Positions 7,654-15,290 of a DNA stretch of 29,952 nucleotides are shown here, one piece after another (within the stretch, counting starts at the first letter, position 1; every line of letters starts with the position of its first letter). The translations under genes were made by a program, and so were the position numbers. The notes below the pieces were generated by a model that ran no database searches, had not been told where the DNA came from, and worked only from the letters and a program-made list of their open reading frames with translations. The stretch spans positions 1-29,952 of the forward strand of contig JADJVA010000008.1 of NCBI GenBank assembly GCA_016716765.1. Reading direction: 5' to 3'. Source of the DNA: Bdellovibrionales bacterium (lineage in GTDB: Bacteria > Bdellovibrionota > Bdellovibrionia > Bdellovibrionales > UBA1609).

Positions 7654-9006
7654 TTAAAGCAGCCTAGGCTGCGTGTGGCAAAGATGATTGGGCACAACGC
7701 CTATGGGCTTTAAAGGTTTCCAGATTTCTTGCGCAAGTTTGAACAGCTTGCGCCACGGGACTGGACGACGTTGCCTGCGGTATTTGCGCCGAAGATAGCG
7801 ACAAATCAGACGCCTCACAGAGTGGAGCTCCCGGTAAAAAATATGGTTCGCATTGGAATAGCGAAAATAATTGCACCAACCCCGCCAAACAGAGAGCACA
7901 ACTTGCCGTGCTTCCGCCAGAGTGAGGTGAATCTTGAGCTTTTCTCGCAGACTGTCTTTGAGGCTCCGCCTAGATTTCTCCGAGGGCTGGCGCGCAATCC
8001 AAAATCTTTGTGGATTATCTGCGAACGCCCTTAGATGGATCTTGAAACCAAGGAAATCGAACTGAGATTGATAACCACGACGGTGATTACTCATGTCTAC
8101 TTCTCTTGTCTTGGACTCCTTTAGGGAAAGCTCCCCGCCTTTCATCCAAACGTAGAGAAAACGTCTGGCCGTTTTAAGCTCCGACGCTGTTCTTGCCGTG
8201 ATGATAAAATCATCGGCATAACGAAAGAGCTTTACCGATGAGCTTTGTCCATAGACTTCTGCAAACTTCTCGTCCAACACATGATGAAGATAAACATTGG
8301 CTAATAGCGGTGAAAGTGGTCCGCCCTGCGGAGTTCCCTTTATACTTGGCTGCCAAGGCTTTCCTGGCTCCTGAAACCCTGACTTCAGAATTCGACTAAT
8401 TAACCGCATAATTCGCGGATCAGCTATTTCCTTAGTTAAGAATTTGAGTAGCTTATTGTGACTGACTTGATCGAAAAAATTCTCGATGTCAGCCTCCAAA
8501 ACGTGTCGGTCACGATAGGCTTGTTTTGCCACTATAGCGACACAATCTATCGCCTTCCTCTTGGGTCTAAACCCGTAGGAAAAATCGTAGAACCTCTGCT
8601 CGTAGACTACCTCCAATAGTAGCACGAGTGCCCTTTGGACCACGCGGTCCTCTAAATTGGGAATACCCAAAGGTCTTTTCTCCCCATTGCTTTTGGGGAT
8701 GTAAACTCGTTTGACTGCACCCGGTTGATAGGCGCCCGCTTCTCTGAGTTTCGCACTCAGAGATTTAACAAATTCCCACTCGTTACCTTTTATTGATCCC
8801 ACGCTGACTCGATCTAAACCCGCGCATCCGCAATTATTTAGAACTAGTTTTAGTGCATCGGCAAGAAGATAGGGGTCGGTTATATAGCGATAAAGATCCC
8901 ACTGTTTACGACCTCGTTTTGCATGATCTGCCACCCGAACTCGAATACGTCTTGTTTGTGGGTTGAGGGACATTTGCTTCTCAACCCAGGTTGGATGTTG
9001 GGACAT
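7654..9006 (-). CDS. ltrA: Group II intron reverse transcriptase/maturase, no endonuclease domain
   Basis: The intact 450-residue ORF carries the ordered reverse transcriptase blocks: YIPKSNGEKRPLGIPNLEDR (RT2), YGFRPKRKAIDCV, LEADIENFFDQVSH (RT3 region with Asp), GTPQGGPLSPLLANVYLH (RT4), RYADDF (catalytic YADD, RT5) and FDFLGFK (RT7). A maturase X region follows (VVLSVWRGWCNYFRYS) and a basic tail (RYLRRKYRRQRRP). There is no H-N-H zinc-type endonuclease after domain X, so it belongs to the endonuclease-less maturases that usually rely on replication forks or hairpins for targeting. The start at 9006 has GAGG about 10 nt upstream. The protein would splice and mobilise the host intron. The exact intron class is not clear by eye. 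Confidence 0.92.
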   Translation of the reverse strand: MSQHPTWVEKQMSLNPQTRRIRVRVADHAKRGRKQWDLYRYITDPYLLADALKLVLNNCGCAGLDRVSVGSIKGNEWEFVKSLSAKLREAGAYQPGAVKRVYIPKSNGEKRPLGIPNLEDRVVQRALVLLLEVVYEQRFYDFSYGFRPKRKAIDCVAIVAKQAYRDRHVLEADIENFFDQVSHNKLLKFLTKEIADPRIMRLISRILKSGFQEPGKPWQPSIKGTPQGGPLSPLLANVYLHHVLDEKFAEVYGQSSSVKLFRYADDFIITARTASELKTARRFLYVWMKGGELSLKESKTREVDMSNHRRGYQSQFDFLGFKIHLRAFADNPQRFWIARQPSEKSRRSLKDSLREKLKIHLTLAEARQVVLSVWRGWCNYFRYSNANHIFYRELHSVRRLICRYLRRKYRRQRRPVPWRKLFKLAQEIWKPLKPIGVVPNHLCHTQPRLL

Positions 9007-9556
9007 CTCAAGATCCTCATTACAGTCGCATTTGCGAGCTCAAGTTCCTTCTGGACCTGACAACCCCTTCCTCTGACTTCTTCCCTGAGTCTCACCATGT
9101 TTCCATGGCTGCTTGAGTATTATGGGTGTCTCTGACTTCTCTTAAAACACCTGATCAGAGCTTATTGACTTCACTCCTTCGGTTGTCTACTTGCTCAACC
9201 ATCATAGACCGTCTTAAAAGATCTCTCCGGTTAACTCCTATGACTCTCACCGGCCCGCCTACAGTCAGTTGCAAGAGAGTGAGTGTCGGTCATTCCGGTT
9301 CCACCTGCCGACAGCTTGTAGCCTTCCACGTCGCCAACCGCTTGGGCCTTGCCTCTATCTTCCCATTAACTCGCATTTTTAACTGTTCACTATTAGTTTA
9401 GGCTGACCGATGTTGCTCGCGCACAATACCTCGTGACCGCTTTTCACTTGCTACTTAACCCCCGAGTGTTACCACTGCCGGAGACCGCAAGAGGCTTTAG
9501 CGGATGGGGCCGGTAACGAACAAATCTCTATTCAGATGTGCTCCCCCTTTCCGCAC

Positions 9557-9671
9557 CACTACCACAGACCTTTAAGAGCGTCTGCTGCGCAGACGGTCCC
9601 GCCGCCATTGCAGTTTTGTCTCTAGCACGACTGAGAGTGGTATAGTACATAGGGTCATCTTCGGACGAAAA
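9557..9671 (-). other. Gap between tRNA-Cys and the intron, with a strong hairpin
   Basis: The 115 nt between the tRNA CCA end and the intron 5' end hold no ORF. A perfect 7-bp stem (CGTCTGC/GCAGACG, 3-nt loop) lies at 9579-9595, 22 nt before the intron. TTTT follows the tRNA directly. The hairpin may be a terminator without a clean U-run or part of an intron target site. Confidence 0.35.
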
Positions 9672-9745
9672 TGGAGGTGGCGGCCGGATTCGAACCGGCG
9701 TTCACGGATTTGCAGTCCGGCGCCTAGCCACTTGGCTACGCCACC
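9672..9745 (-). tRNA. tRNA-Cys(GCA), CCA encoded
   Basis: The minus strand folds into a full cloverleaf. The acceptor GGTGGCG pairs with CGCCACC and is followed by T73 (the Cys discriminator U) and an encoded CCA. The D arm GCC...GGC encloses AAGTGGCTA. The anticodon arm CCGGA-CTGCAAA-TCCG(T) has a mispair at its base and anticodon GCA. The T arm GCCGG-TTCGAAT-CCGGC is perfect. Length is 74 nt with CCA. Confidence 0.95.
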
Positions 9746-9825
9746 TCACCCGATAACCTGAGCTTTGGATAAAAGCAAATTCGCCTCCAAAACTCAAGTC
9801 CTATTCAATGGATCAGAGAAGTTGC

Positions 9826-11318
9826 TCACGCGAAAATTTGATTGAGATTCTCGAAGTTTCTCCAAGCCCACTGTGAAGCCTCATTGAGATGAGACAATTG
9901 GATGGATAGATTCTCATCCAAGTCGGCCAAAGTCCTAGCCACCCGCATCAGAGCCCGCATTCGGCGCCGAGAATCCCCCATCGTGGGCAAAAGGTTTTCT
10001 TTCACAAAGGGAGGCAGAGTCTGAGAGATCTTTGCCTCATCCGTCCTGCCGTTGACTTCGATAAAACCCATTTCCTGAATTTCAGTCAATTGGCGATTTC
10101 TTTGAAACAGACGAGCTCTTTCGATATGTTCAAAAATGCTTTGCATAGACTCCATTCCAGCATTTTTGGAATGACCCTGACCCGTCTTTGCCCAATCGCT
10201 GCTAAAGGCCAAAACGTCAAATCGATCCAGCATGGGACCACTCATCCTTTCTAGATAAGATCGACAACGAGTCAGACTAAATCGGCACGGGGCTCTGCGT
10301 TCTGGAACCAAGCGTCCACAATGACAAAGGTTGGTCGTGGCCAGCAAAAGAAATCTCGCCGGTAACGTCTGATTTTGCCCTCGACGAGAAATGACAATCT
10401 CTCCGCTTTCTAGTGGCTCACGCAAGGATTCCTTTACCTGGGTGGGAAATTCTAAAAATTCATCTAACAGAAGCAATCCACCGTGCGCCCGAGTAATTTC
10501 ACCTGGAAAGACCGGGAATCCCCCGCCAATCATCGAACTTGGAGTCACACTGTGGTGAGGTGAAACAAAGGGCCGATAGGGCGTCGAATCGCTAAACCAG
10601 CGTTTGACTCGCGCCATCTCGGGCCACAAGTGAGAGGGAGGAGGCCCAAGAAGAGCATGCAGCCCTCTGGCAAGAGTCGTTTTGCCAGAACCGGCGGGAC
10701 CGGCGACCAATGTCGCATGCTCTCCGAGTGAAACTATTTTTAAGAGTTTAGCCGCTTCGGTCGGAAAATCCAATTGAGGCAAAGGAGTCGCCTCGAACTT
10801 AAATTCACAAAGGGCTTGGCCCCCAATTTTTCCGGAGATCGCAGGCCCTTAAGATCCTTGATCATGAGAAAGGACCACGGCAGCTGTTGATCATGGTTCC
10901 CAGTAAAGATCGGGGCTTGAGTGGGGTGATTGAAAAGAGAATCCAGGTCTCCTGGAGCATAGACTTTCCCATCAAGTCCGAGCTCGCCGTAGACATAGAT
11001 ATCCTCGCCAAGCCCTTCTGGTGGCCTCATCTGGCCTGATTTCCAGAGGTAAGCACAGGCAATTGCGAGCTCCAATCCTCGACTTGATTTTCTCCAATGT
11101 GAAGGTCTCAAGTTAATAAGAATTTGCTGCCCGGCTGGCCATTTGAACCCTTGAGTCTTGAGGGCCGATTTGATCTTCAGTCCACTTTCTCGAATAGCCG
11201 TATCTGGCAAGCCCATAATTTGAAGCTGATTCACACCTGGGAGCAGGTTCAGCTCAACCTCAATAGAAACCAGCTCCATTCCTTTTCGGACAAATGAATA
11301 AATTCTCATAAATCCCAT
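9826..11318 (-). CDS. comM: ComM-like Mg-chelatase-family AAA+ ATPase, with one frameshift
   Basis: ComM/YifB proteins are hexameric AAA+ helicases that drive branch migration during natural transformation. The first frame (10740-11318) has the N-terminal ChlI/Lon-like domain: MRIYSFVRKGMELVSIEVE, then GLPDTAIRESGLKIKSAL. The second frame (9826-10782) has the ATPase: Walker A GPAGSGKTT, Walker B GGLLLLDEFLEF, the CHCG...C...C cluster, the SGPMLDRFDV motif and the C-terminal domain with RRRMRALMRVARTLADL. At about 10795-10805 one base is missing; a frame shift there restores KFEATPLPQLDFPTEAA. The repaired protein is about 497 residues against about 506 in E. coli. Family comparison favours the internal start at 11309. 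Confidence 0.85.
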
Positions 11319-11431
11319 TGATGCAAAAAAGAAGGAAGCGAGAAGTCCTATTCTTTCGGTCGCGGGCTAAATAGAGTCCAGAGTTCGAATCAGATCGGAC
11401 AAACCCCAGAGCTAAAATTCAGATTTTTTCT

Positions 11432-12304
11432 TTATTTCTCGGCGGGCTCAGACAAAGGATGATGTCGATCGATCTCTTCTCGAATTTTTTTTGCCGACAC
11501 TGATGTATAAACTTGCGTTGTTTGAATACTCGAATGCCCAAGAAGTACCTGAATCGATCTGAGGTCGGCTCCCGATTCAAGGAGTGCCGTTGCGCAACCA
11601 TGCCGAAACCGATGAGGCCCCATCGGTTCGTCGAAGCCCGCCTTGATAGACCAAGCCGACAACCAGCGCCAAATGTCCACACGGGAAGGCCGATGACCTC
11701 GATCATTTAGCAAAACTGCTGAATTCTCGCCCTTCACAAGATAAGGCCTGACTTCTGCCAAGTAATCCCTAAGCTCGCGCATGAGCTTGACCGTTAAGGG
11801 AATTAATCTTTCCTTGCCACCTTTGCCCAGAACCTTAATCCAAGCTTCAGTTTCATTGATGTCAGACAAATCAAGTCCCACGAGTTCGCTGACCCGACAC
11901 CCAAGGCCAAAGAGCAACAAAAGAGTGATCTGATTGCGCGCTGTTCGATAGGAATTTTCCACTTCGCAGGCTTGAATAAGACGATGAAACTCGTCCGCAG
12001 TGAGCCCTCGAGGAAGAGTGACGTTGACCTTCGGAGGACGCAATTGCCTCAACTCAGGCACCGTCATTCCCTGCTTTTCACAAAAGCGAAAAAAGGTCCG
12101 CAAACTGCTGACCACCCTCGCCTGAGACCTTACACTCAAGCCTCGCTGACTCAAAAATTCATATAGTCTGGAAATATCGGAATGCTTTTCCCGAAATTCT
12201 TCAAAAAGCTCCAAGTCACGACGATATGCCATAACGGTGTTCAGTGACCGTCCTCGTACATGCTGCAAATCATCGAAGAACTCAACCCAGTACTGTAGTG
12301 CCAT
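11432..12304 (-). CDS. XerC/XerD-type tyrosine recombinase
   Basis: The intact 290-residue protein has an N-terminal SAM-like core-binding domain (TVMAYRRDLELFEEF; SSLRTFFRFCEKQG) and a full catalytic set: Arg137 in GCRVSEL, Lys161 in GKGGKERLIPL, His231 and Arg234 in HRFRHGCAT, His257 in LLGHSSIQTT and the nucleophile Tyr266 in QVYTSV. It ends with the HHP motif followed by a short tail, as in Xer proteins. Xer recombinases resolve chromosome dimers at dif. The length and plain chromosomal setting next to comM fit a housekeeping Xer better than a phage integrase, but XerC versus XerD cannot be decided here, and no dif site was recognised. There is no strong Shine-Dalgarno sequence before the start. 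Confidence 0.9.
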   Translation of the reverse strand: MALQYWVEFFDDLQHVRGRSLNTVMAYRRDLELFEEFREKHSDISRLYEFLSQRGLSVRSQARVVSSLRTFFRFCEKQGMTVPELRQLRPPKVNVTLPRGLTADEFHRLIQACEVENSYRTARNQITLLLLFGLGCRVSELVGLDLSDINETEAWIKVLGKGGKERLIPLTVKLMRELRDYLAEVRPYLVKGENSAVLLNDRGHRPSRVDIWRWLSAWSIKAGFDEPMGPHRFRHGCATALLESGADLRSIQVLLGHSSIQTTQVYTSVSAKKIREEIDRHHPLSEPAEK

Positions 12305-12447
12305 AAAGAATGCGTGTTATATCAGAAAGCACCCCTAACGCCAAAGACTTTTCTGGTCCCTTGTTTTCCCTGTCCTGCCTCGACCTGCTCAGCTCAGGCT
12401 TTGAATTCAAAATATGCTCAATGGTGCTCACTTGCGCTCAATTCTTC

Positions 12448-13104
12448 TCACTGGCCACCAAAACCAACCAAGGTCGAAATTTTTCCGAGAAAATCTTCGT
12501 TGTTGTTCGCATCAAAATCCCAAAGACTCAATTGAATTGTTCCCTTTAAATCATCAGTTCCGTCAACAAGATCATAGCTCCTAACCAAAATACGCTTGCC
12601 ACTGCTATCAGACATCTCCACTTCAAATTCCTCACCGTTCACAATGCCATTGCCCCTTTGGCTGACAAACACTTTTGTCACGTGTGCTGTTTGTCCCTTA
12701 AGTACAAAATCAATGAGAAGAGCATTTTCATGCTCTCCAGACTCATTTTTTAAATCAACAAAAATGGCTCTTGCCATATCCATGTCGAGAGGCGACAAAT
12801 CGCCCGATTGTCCCATAAAGCTGAAGTCCAAAATAGCCAAAACACTTGCAGGTGGGCCCATCGTACCTTCTTGGTCTGACCAGCCTTCCGCAAAATAGAG
12901 GGCTGCGTTTTCATTATTCGCAATTGTCGAAAAGGAAGACATACCCCCTACGCCAGAACTCTCTCCAAATTCTTTAATCAAATCCATGAGCTCTTTATCG
13001 CCAATTCCAGCATCGGCCTCTCGCCACTGATAGGAGCAGCCGCAAGCAAAAATTGCGACTAACAACCCACCTAGTAATGTCCATTTCGCTTTCACATTTT
13101 TCAT
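12448..13104 (-). CDS. Unknown lipoprotein, third of a three-gene group
   Basis: The start at ATG 13104 is chosen because GAGGAAG precedes it; an upstream in-frame GTG at 13125 would hide that site inside the gene. The protein (218 residues) begins MKNVKAKWTLLGGLLVAIFACGC, a signal peptide with a lipobox-like Cys in FAC or ACGC. The mature part is acidic and contains LDMDMARAIFVDL, HVTKVFVSQRG and LWDFDANNNED, suggesting an all-beta secreted domain. No family is recognised. It follows two other lipoprotein genes on the same strand, with 54-75 bp gaps, so co-transcription is likely. Confidence 0.75.
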   Translation of the reverse strand: MKNVKAKWTLLGGLLVAIFACGCSYQWREADAGIGDKELMDLIKEFGESSGVGGMSSFSTIANNENAALYFAEGWSDQEGTMGPPASVLAILDFSFMGQSGDLSPLDMDMARAIFVDLKNESGEHENALLIDFVLKGQTAHVTKVFVSQRGNGIVNGEEFEVEMSDSSGKRILVRSYDLVDGTDDLKGTIQLSLWDFDANNNEDFLGKISTLVGFGGQ

Positions 13105-13179
13105 TTTCTTCCTCAACCATTTCACTTTACTGGCCCATCAAATTTTTAATAGATCTATTTCTCATAGATTTAAATAGGT

Positions 13180-13815
13180 TTAATAGGTAAAGAAAAATTT
13201 ATTTAAAGGCGGAAGACCCGGGTAGCCGACCACACAGGCAACGCTATTAACCGAGTCAACAATAACGTCGGCCATGAGACCATAAGGATAAACGCGACTT
13301 CCATCGTCAACGAGGTTTGGCTGAACGCCCCGTATAATTCCATAATCAAAGTGCAAGCGAACGATCGTTCCATCGGTATGACGAGCCTCTAGTGAAAGAC
13401 CACGAAATCCACCCAGCGAAGGATCCCACTGTCCATTTGCTGTTGTGGCAACCTGATAGGCTCCAACGGGCATGGGACAATACTGAGAGGAAACTCTCAC
13501 CGACATGATTCCAATAGCTGAGACCGGACCACTATAACCGGAAAATCCCGAGGCACCGGCCGATCCAGCAAATGTAAGGCCAAGCTCAAGACGGTAATTA
13601 GCCAGTGTTCCTCCATTAAATCCTAGGGCAGCTCCGAGCTGAGTCCCGTCAGCAATGCAACTGGGGCAAGCTGGATTATAAGGATTTACTGGAGTCGTCG
13701 CCGTCTTGCCGTCTTTCTTTCCACAACCAGTGGTCATCATGGCCAATGAGACCATCAGAAAGGCAAAGAAACTCCAAACTACAAAGTTCTTTATTTGGTA
13801 TTTTTGATTCTTCAT
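13180..13815 (-). CDS. Unknown lipoprotein, second of a three-gene group
   Basis: From ATG 13813-13815 the protein (211 residues) begins with a basic n-region, a hydrophobic stretch VVWSFFAFLMVSLAMM and the lipobox TTGC. This start is preferred over the longer frame opening at 13878, because the extra 21 residues would push the signal peptide inside and are encoded by a tandem repeat. Mature features are a Cys pair in NPACPSC, Gly/Ser/Tyr-rich sequence (SAGASGFSGYSGPVSA) and Cys in SQYCPMPVGAYQV. Family unknown. AGG just before the start is one of several repeated AGG motifs (see the repeat at 13825-13855). Confidence 0.8.
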   Translation of the reverse strand: MKNQKYQIKNFVVWSFFAFLMVSLAMMTTGCGKKDGKTATTPVNPYNPACPSCIADGTQLGAALGFNGGTLANYRLELGLTFAGSAGASGFSGYSGPVSAIGIMSVRVSSQYCPMPVGAYQVATTANGQWDPSLGGFRGLSLEARHTDGTIVRLHFDYGIIRGVQPNLVDDGSRVYPYGLMADVIVDSVNSVACVVGYPGLPPLNKFFFTY

Positions 13816-13824
13816 ATTATTACC

Positions 13825-13855
13825 TGTTTCCTGTTTTCCTGTTTTCCTGTTTAAA
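13825..13855 (-). repeat. Tandem ACAGGAAA repeats in the leader of the second lipoprotein gene
   Basis: On the minus strand the leader carries about four head-to-tail copies of an 8-nt unit ACAGGAAA, the last one shortened, ending 7-10 nt before the ATG at 13815. Each unit contains an AGGA that could act as a Shine-Dalgarno site. Slippage in such a tract would change the spacing or number of these sites. Confidence 0.7.
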
Positions 13856-13885
13856 AAATCCGTAAATTGTTCAATCATTTAACTA

Positions 13886-14665
13886 TCAATAATTATCCAA
13901 TATTTCCTTCGTCTCGCCATTAAAGGCCTCATCTAATACCATCCCGGAAAAACTCCCGAGTTCAACGTAGTCACTGTCAGGATAAATGCTGCGAGTTGTT
14001 TCCACTGAACGATCTGTTTTCCATGCCCGACAATCATATGGTCCAAGAGAGACGAACCAACATCGAGTGGGGGGATGAGGAGCATAAGTTAAACCGAAAT
14101 TCTTAAAATAAACTTTGCCGCCCAAAAGATCTTCGGGACCTTTTCCATCACCAAGATCGATCCACTCATCTATAACGACAATAATACCGCCAAGAAAATC
14201 TTCGAAGAAGCCATGGTAAGCATACTTGTTGTCTTTATGTTGCCAAATATTAAATTGAACTTCCTTATCACTTGATCCTGAAGTGAAGTAACCTTCTTCT
14301 TGGTACCCATTATCAACGTAGCTGACAGTGACAACGCCACCGTAGCCATTTCCAGCTTTGGTCAGATTCACATTGAGTCGAATGTCTTTTGGGCTGTTCA
14401 TGGGACGACCCGTGTACTCACCCATGCGCTTATTTTTTGCTCTCTGATCAGCACCAGTAATCTTAAGTTCTGCTGATCCTCCCCACTCCCAGTTGGATCC
14501 TGGACCTTGTCCCGGACCGTTTCCAGGAGGAACATACGGCCCTTGCGGGACCTCAACAACAGGAGGTGCAGCATCAGGGGGAGTCTCCTTCTTTTTTTCC
14601 TTCGCACAGCCAGCCAGTACCGCCAGGCCAACGAAAGCCACCAGAATATTTTTACTTCGCATCAT
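13886..14665 (-). CDS. Unknown lipoprotein with Pro/Gly-rich linker, first of a three-gene group
   Basis: ATG 14665 lies 8 nt after AGAGG; the longer frame begins with a GTG two codons earlier. The protein (259 residues) starts with basic residues, a hydrophobic stretch ILVAFVGLAVLAGC with a textbook lipobox, then a charged linker KEKKKETPPDAAPP and a Gly/Pro spacer (PPGNGPGQGPG). The folded part is Tyr-, Trp- and Gly-rich (NGYGGVVTVSYVDNGYQEEGYF; DEWIDLGDGKGPEDLLGG), suggesting a beta-sandwich. It would be anchored in the outer membrane or facing the periplasm. No family is recognised. The other two lipoprotein genes follow on the same strand. Confidence 0.8.
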   Translation of the reverse strand: MMRSKNILVAFVGLAVLAGCAKEKKKETPPDAAPPVVEVPQGPYVPPGNGPGQGPGSNWEWGGSAELKITGADQRAKNKRMGEYTGRPMNSPKDIRLNVNLTKAGNGYGGVVTVSYVDNGYQEEGYFTSGSSDKEVQFNIWQHKDNKYAYHGFFEDFLGGIIVVIDEWIDLGDGKGPEDLLGGKVYFKNFGLTYAPHPPTRCWFVSLGPYDCRAWKTDRSVETTRSIYPDSDYVELGSFSGMVLDEAFNGETKEILDNY

Positions 14666-14802
14666 AATCACAACCTCTGTTAAGCCCTACAAACCAGGCT
14701 CGTTTCTAACAACCAGTTAGTGCCAGGCCCGTGCCCGAATGAGACGATTACGTATAACTATTTGAAATAACTAGATAAGTGTCCATTTTGAGAAGATTGC
14801 TA

Positions 14803-14821
14803 GACACTATGAAGAAGTGTC
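14803..14821. promoter_or_regulatory. Inverted repeat GACACT-N7-AGTGTC in a cluster of GTGTC motifs
   Basis: Perfect 6-bp arms at 14803-14808 and 14816-14821. Further GTGTC(C) copies occur at 14779-14784 and 14831-14836, giving four half-sites in about 60 bp upstream of the lipoprotein group. Spacing and symmetry suggest a transcription factor site; the protein is unknown. Confidence 0.4.
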
Positions 14822-14865
14822 AAACAGACGGTGTCCAGACATAAATTGTCATTTTCCGTGAAACC

Positions 14866-14879
14866 CTTGTATTTACAAG
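14866..14879. promoter_or_regulatory. Palindrome CTTGTA-TT-TACAAG
   Basis: A perfect 6-bp inverted repeat with a 2-nt centre lies 45 bp from the GTGTC cluster in the same intergenic region. It could be an operator or a small hairpin; it has no T-run. Confidence 0.3.
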
Positions 14880-15035
14880 TGGATAGCAAATTTAGAAGTC
14901 TGGCTTTAGCACCTGCACCACCTTAGCCCCCAAATTCTTGCCTTTGGCAGCATTCGCAAAGATCATTACTAACGAAATAAAAAAAGCTAAAGGTTTTGTC
15001 AATTCTGCCGACACAGGACTTAGGGAGTTCGAACA

Positions 15036-15122
15036 ATGACTAAAATAAACTCAGCCAGCCTTCTTGCCGCCTGTGCCGTCATCTTTTTTGTAGTGAAGGT
15101 TATCATCGGCGTTATGGGTTGA
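15036..15122 (+). CDS. 28-residue single-span membrane peptide
   Basis: ATG 15036 is preceded by AGGGAG (9 nt). It encodes MTKINSASLLAACAV followed by IFFVVKVIIGVMG and a stop, a short N-terminus and one hydrophobic segment of about 20 residues containing a single Lys. It stands alone in the gap between the divergent lipoprotein group and the protease gene. Small membrane peptides of this size are commonly missed. No homologue is known to me, and chance cannot be excluded. Confidence 0.4.
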   Translation: MTKINSASLLAACAVIFFVVKVIIGVMG

Positions 15123-15290
15123 GACACAAACGTTAAGCGAACCTAATAAAAAACCAATCAGCGTTTTTGAGCCCCCTTTTTTGGGTGTCTAAAGCACAGG
15201 AACTCAAAATGTGGCGCAGAATTATACCTCAAACTGTGGCATATGAATTGCAAAGGTCTCGTTGCGATACACACTAGAGGAAAGATAAAA

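Larger units (their letters stand above)
7573..9556 (-). mobile_element. Group II intron with encoded reverse transcriptase
   Basis: A minus-strand reverse transcriptase ORF is flanked by ribozyme-like sequence. The 5' end is placed at GTGCG (9552-9556), matching the group II 5' consensus, about 550 nt before the ORF, room for domains I-III. Downstream of the ORF lie a domain V candidate (7615-7646) and a domain VI stem (about 7578-7611) with a GCAA tetraloop capped by six G/C pairs and an unpaired A near its base. The 3' end at about 7573 follows the domain VI stem. Total length about 1.98 kb is typical. Ends are by motif only and may be off by some bases. Confidence 0.75.

Noticed and set aside
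7729..8034. Plus-strand ORF inside the reverse transcriptase gene
   Set aside because: It lies antisense to an intact conserved maturase and lacks its own ribosome site or motifs.
9126..9401. Plus-strand 91-residue ORF upstream of the maturase ORF
   Set aside because: It lies antisense to the presumed ribozyme domains I-III and is Ser/Thr/Leu-rich without a motif.
11432..12304. Tyrosine recombinase as a phage or island integrase
   Set aside because: Size, HHP ending and plain chromosomal neighbours fit a housekeeping Xer protein, with no att repeats and no phage genes nearby.
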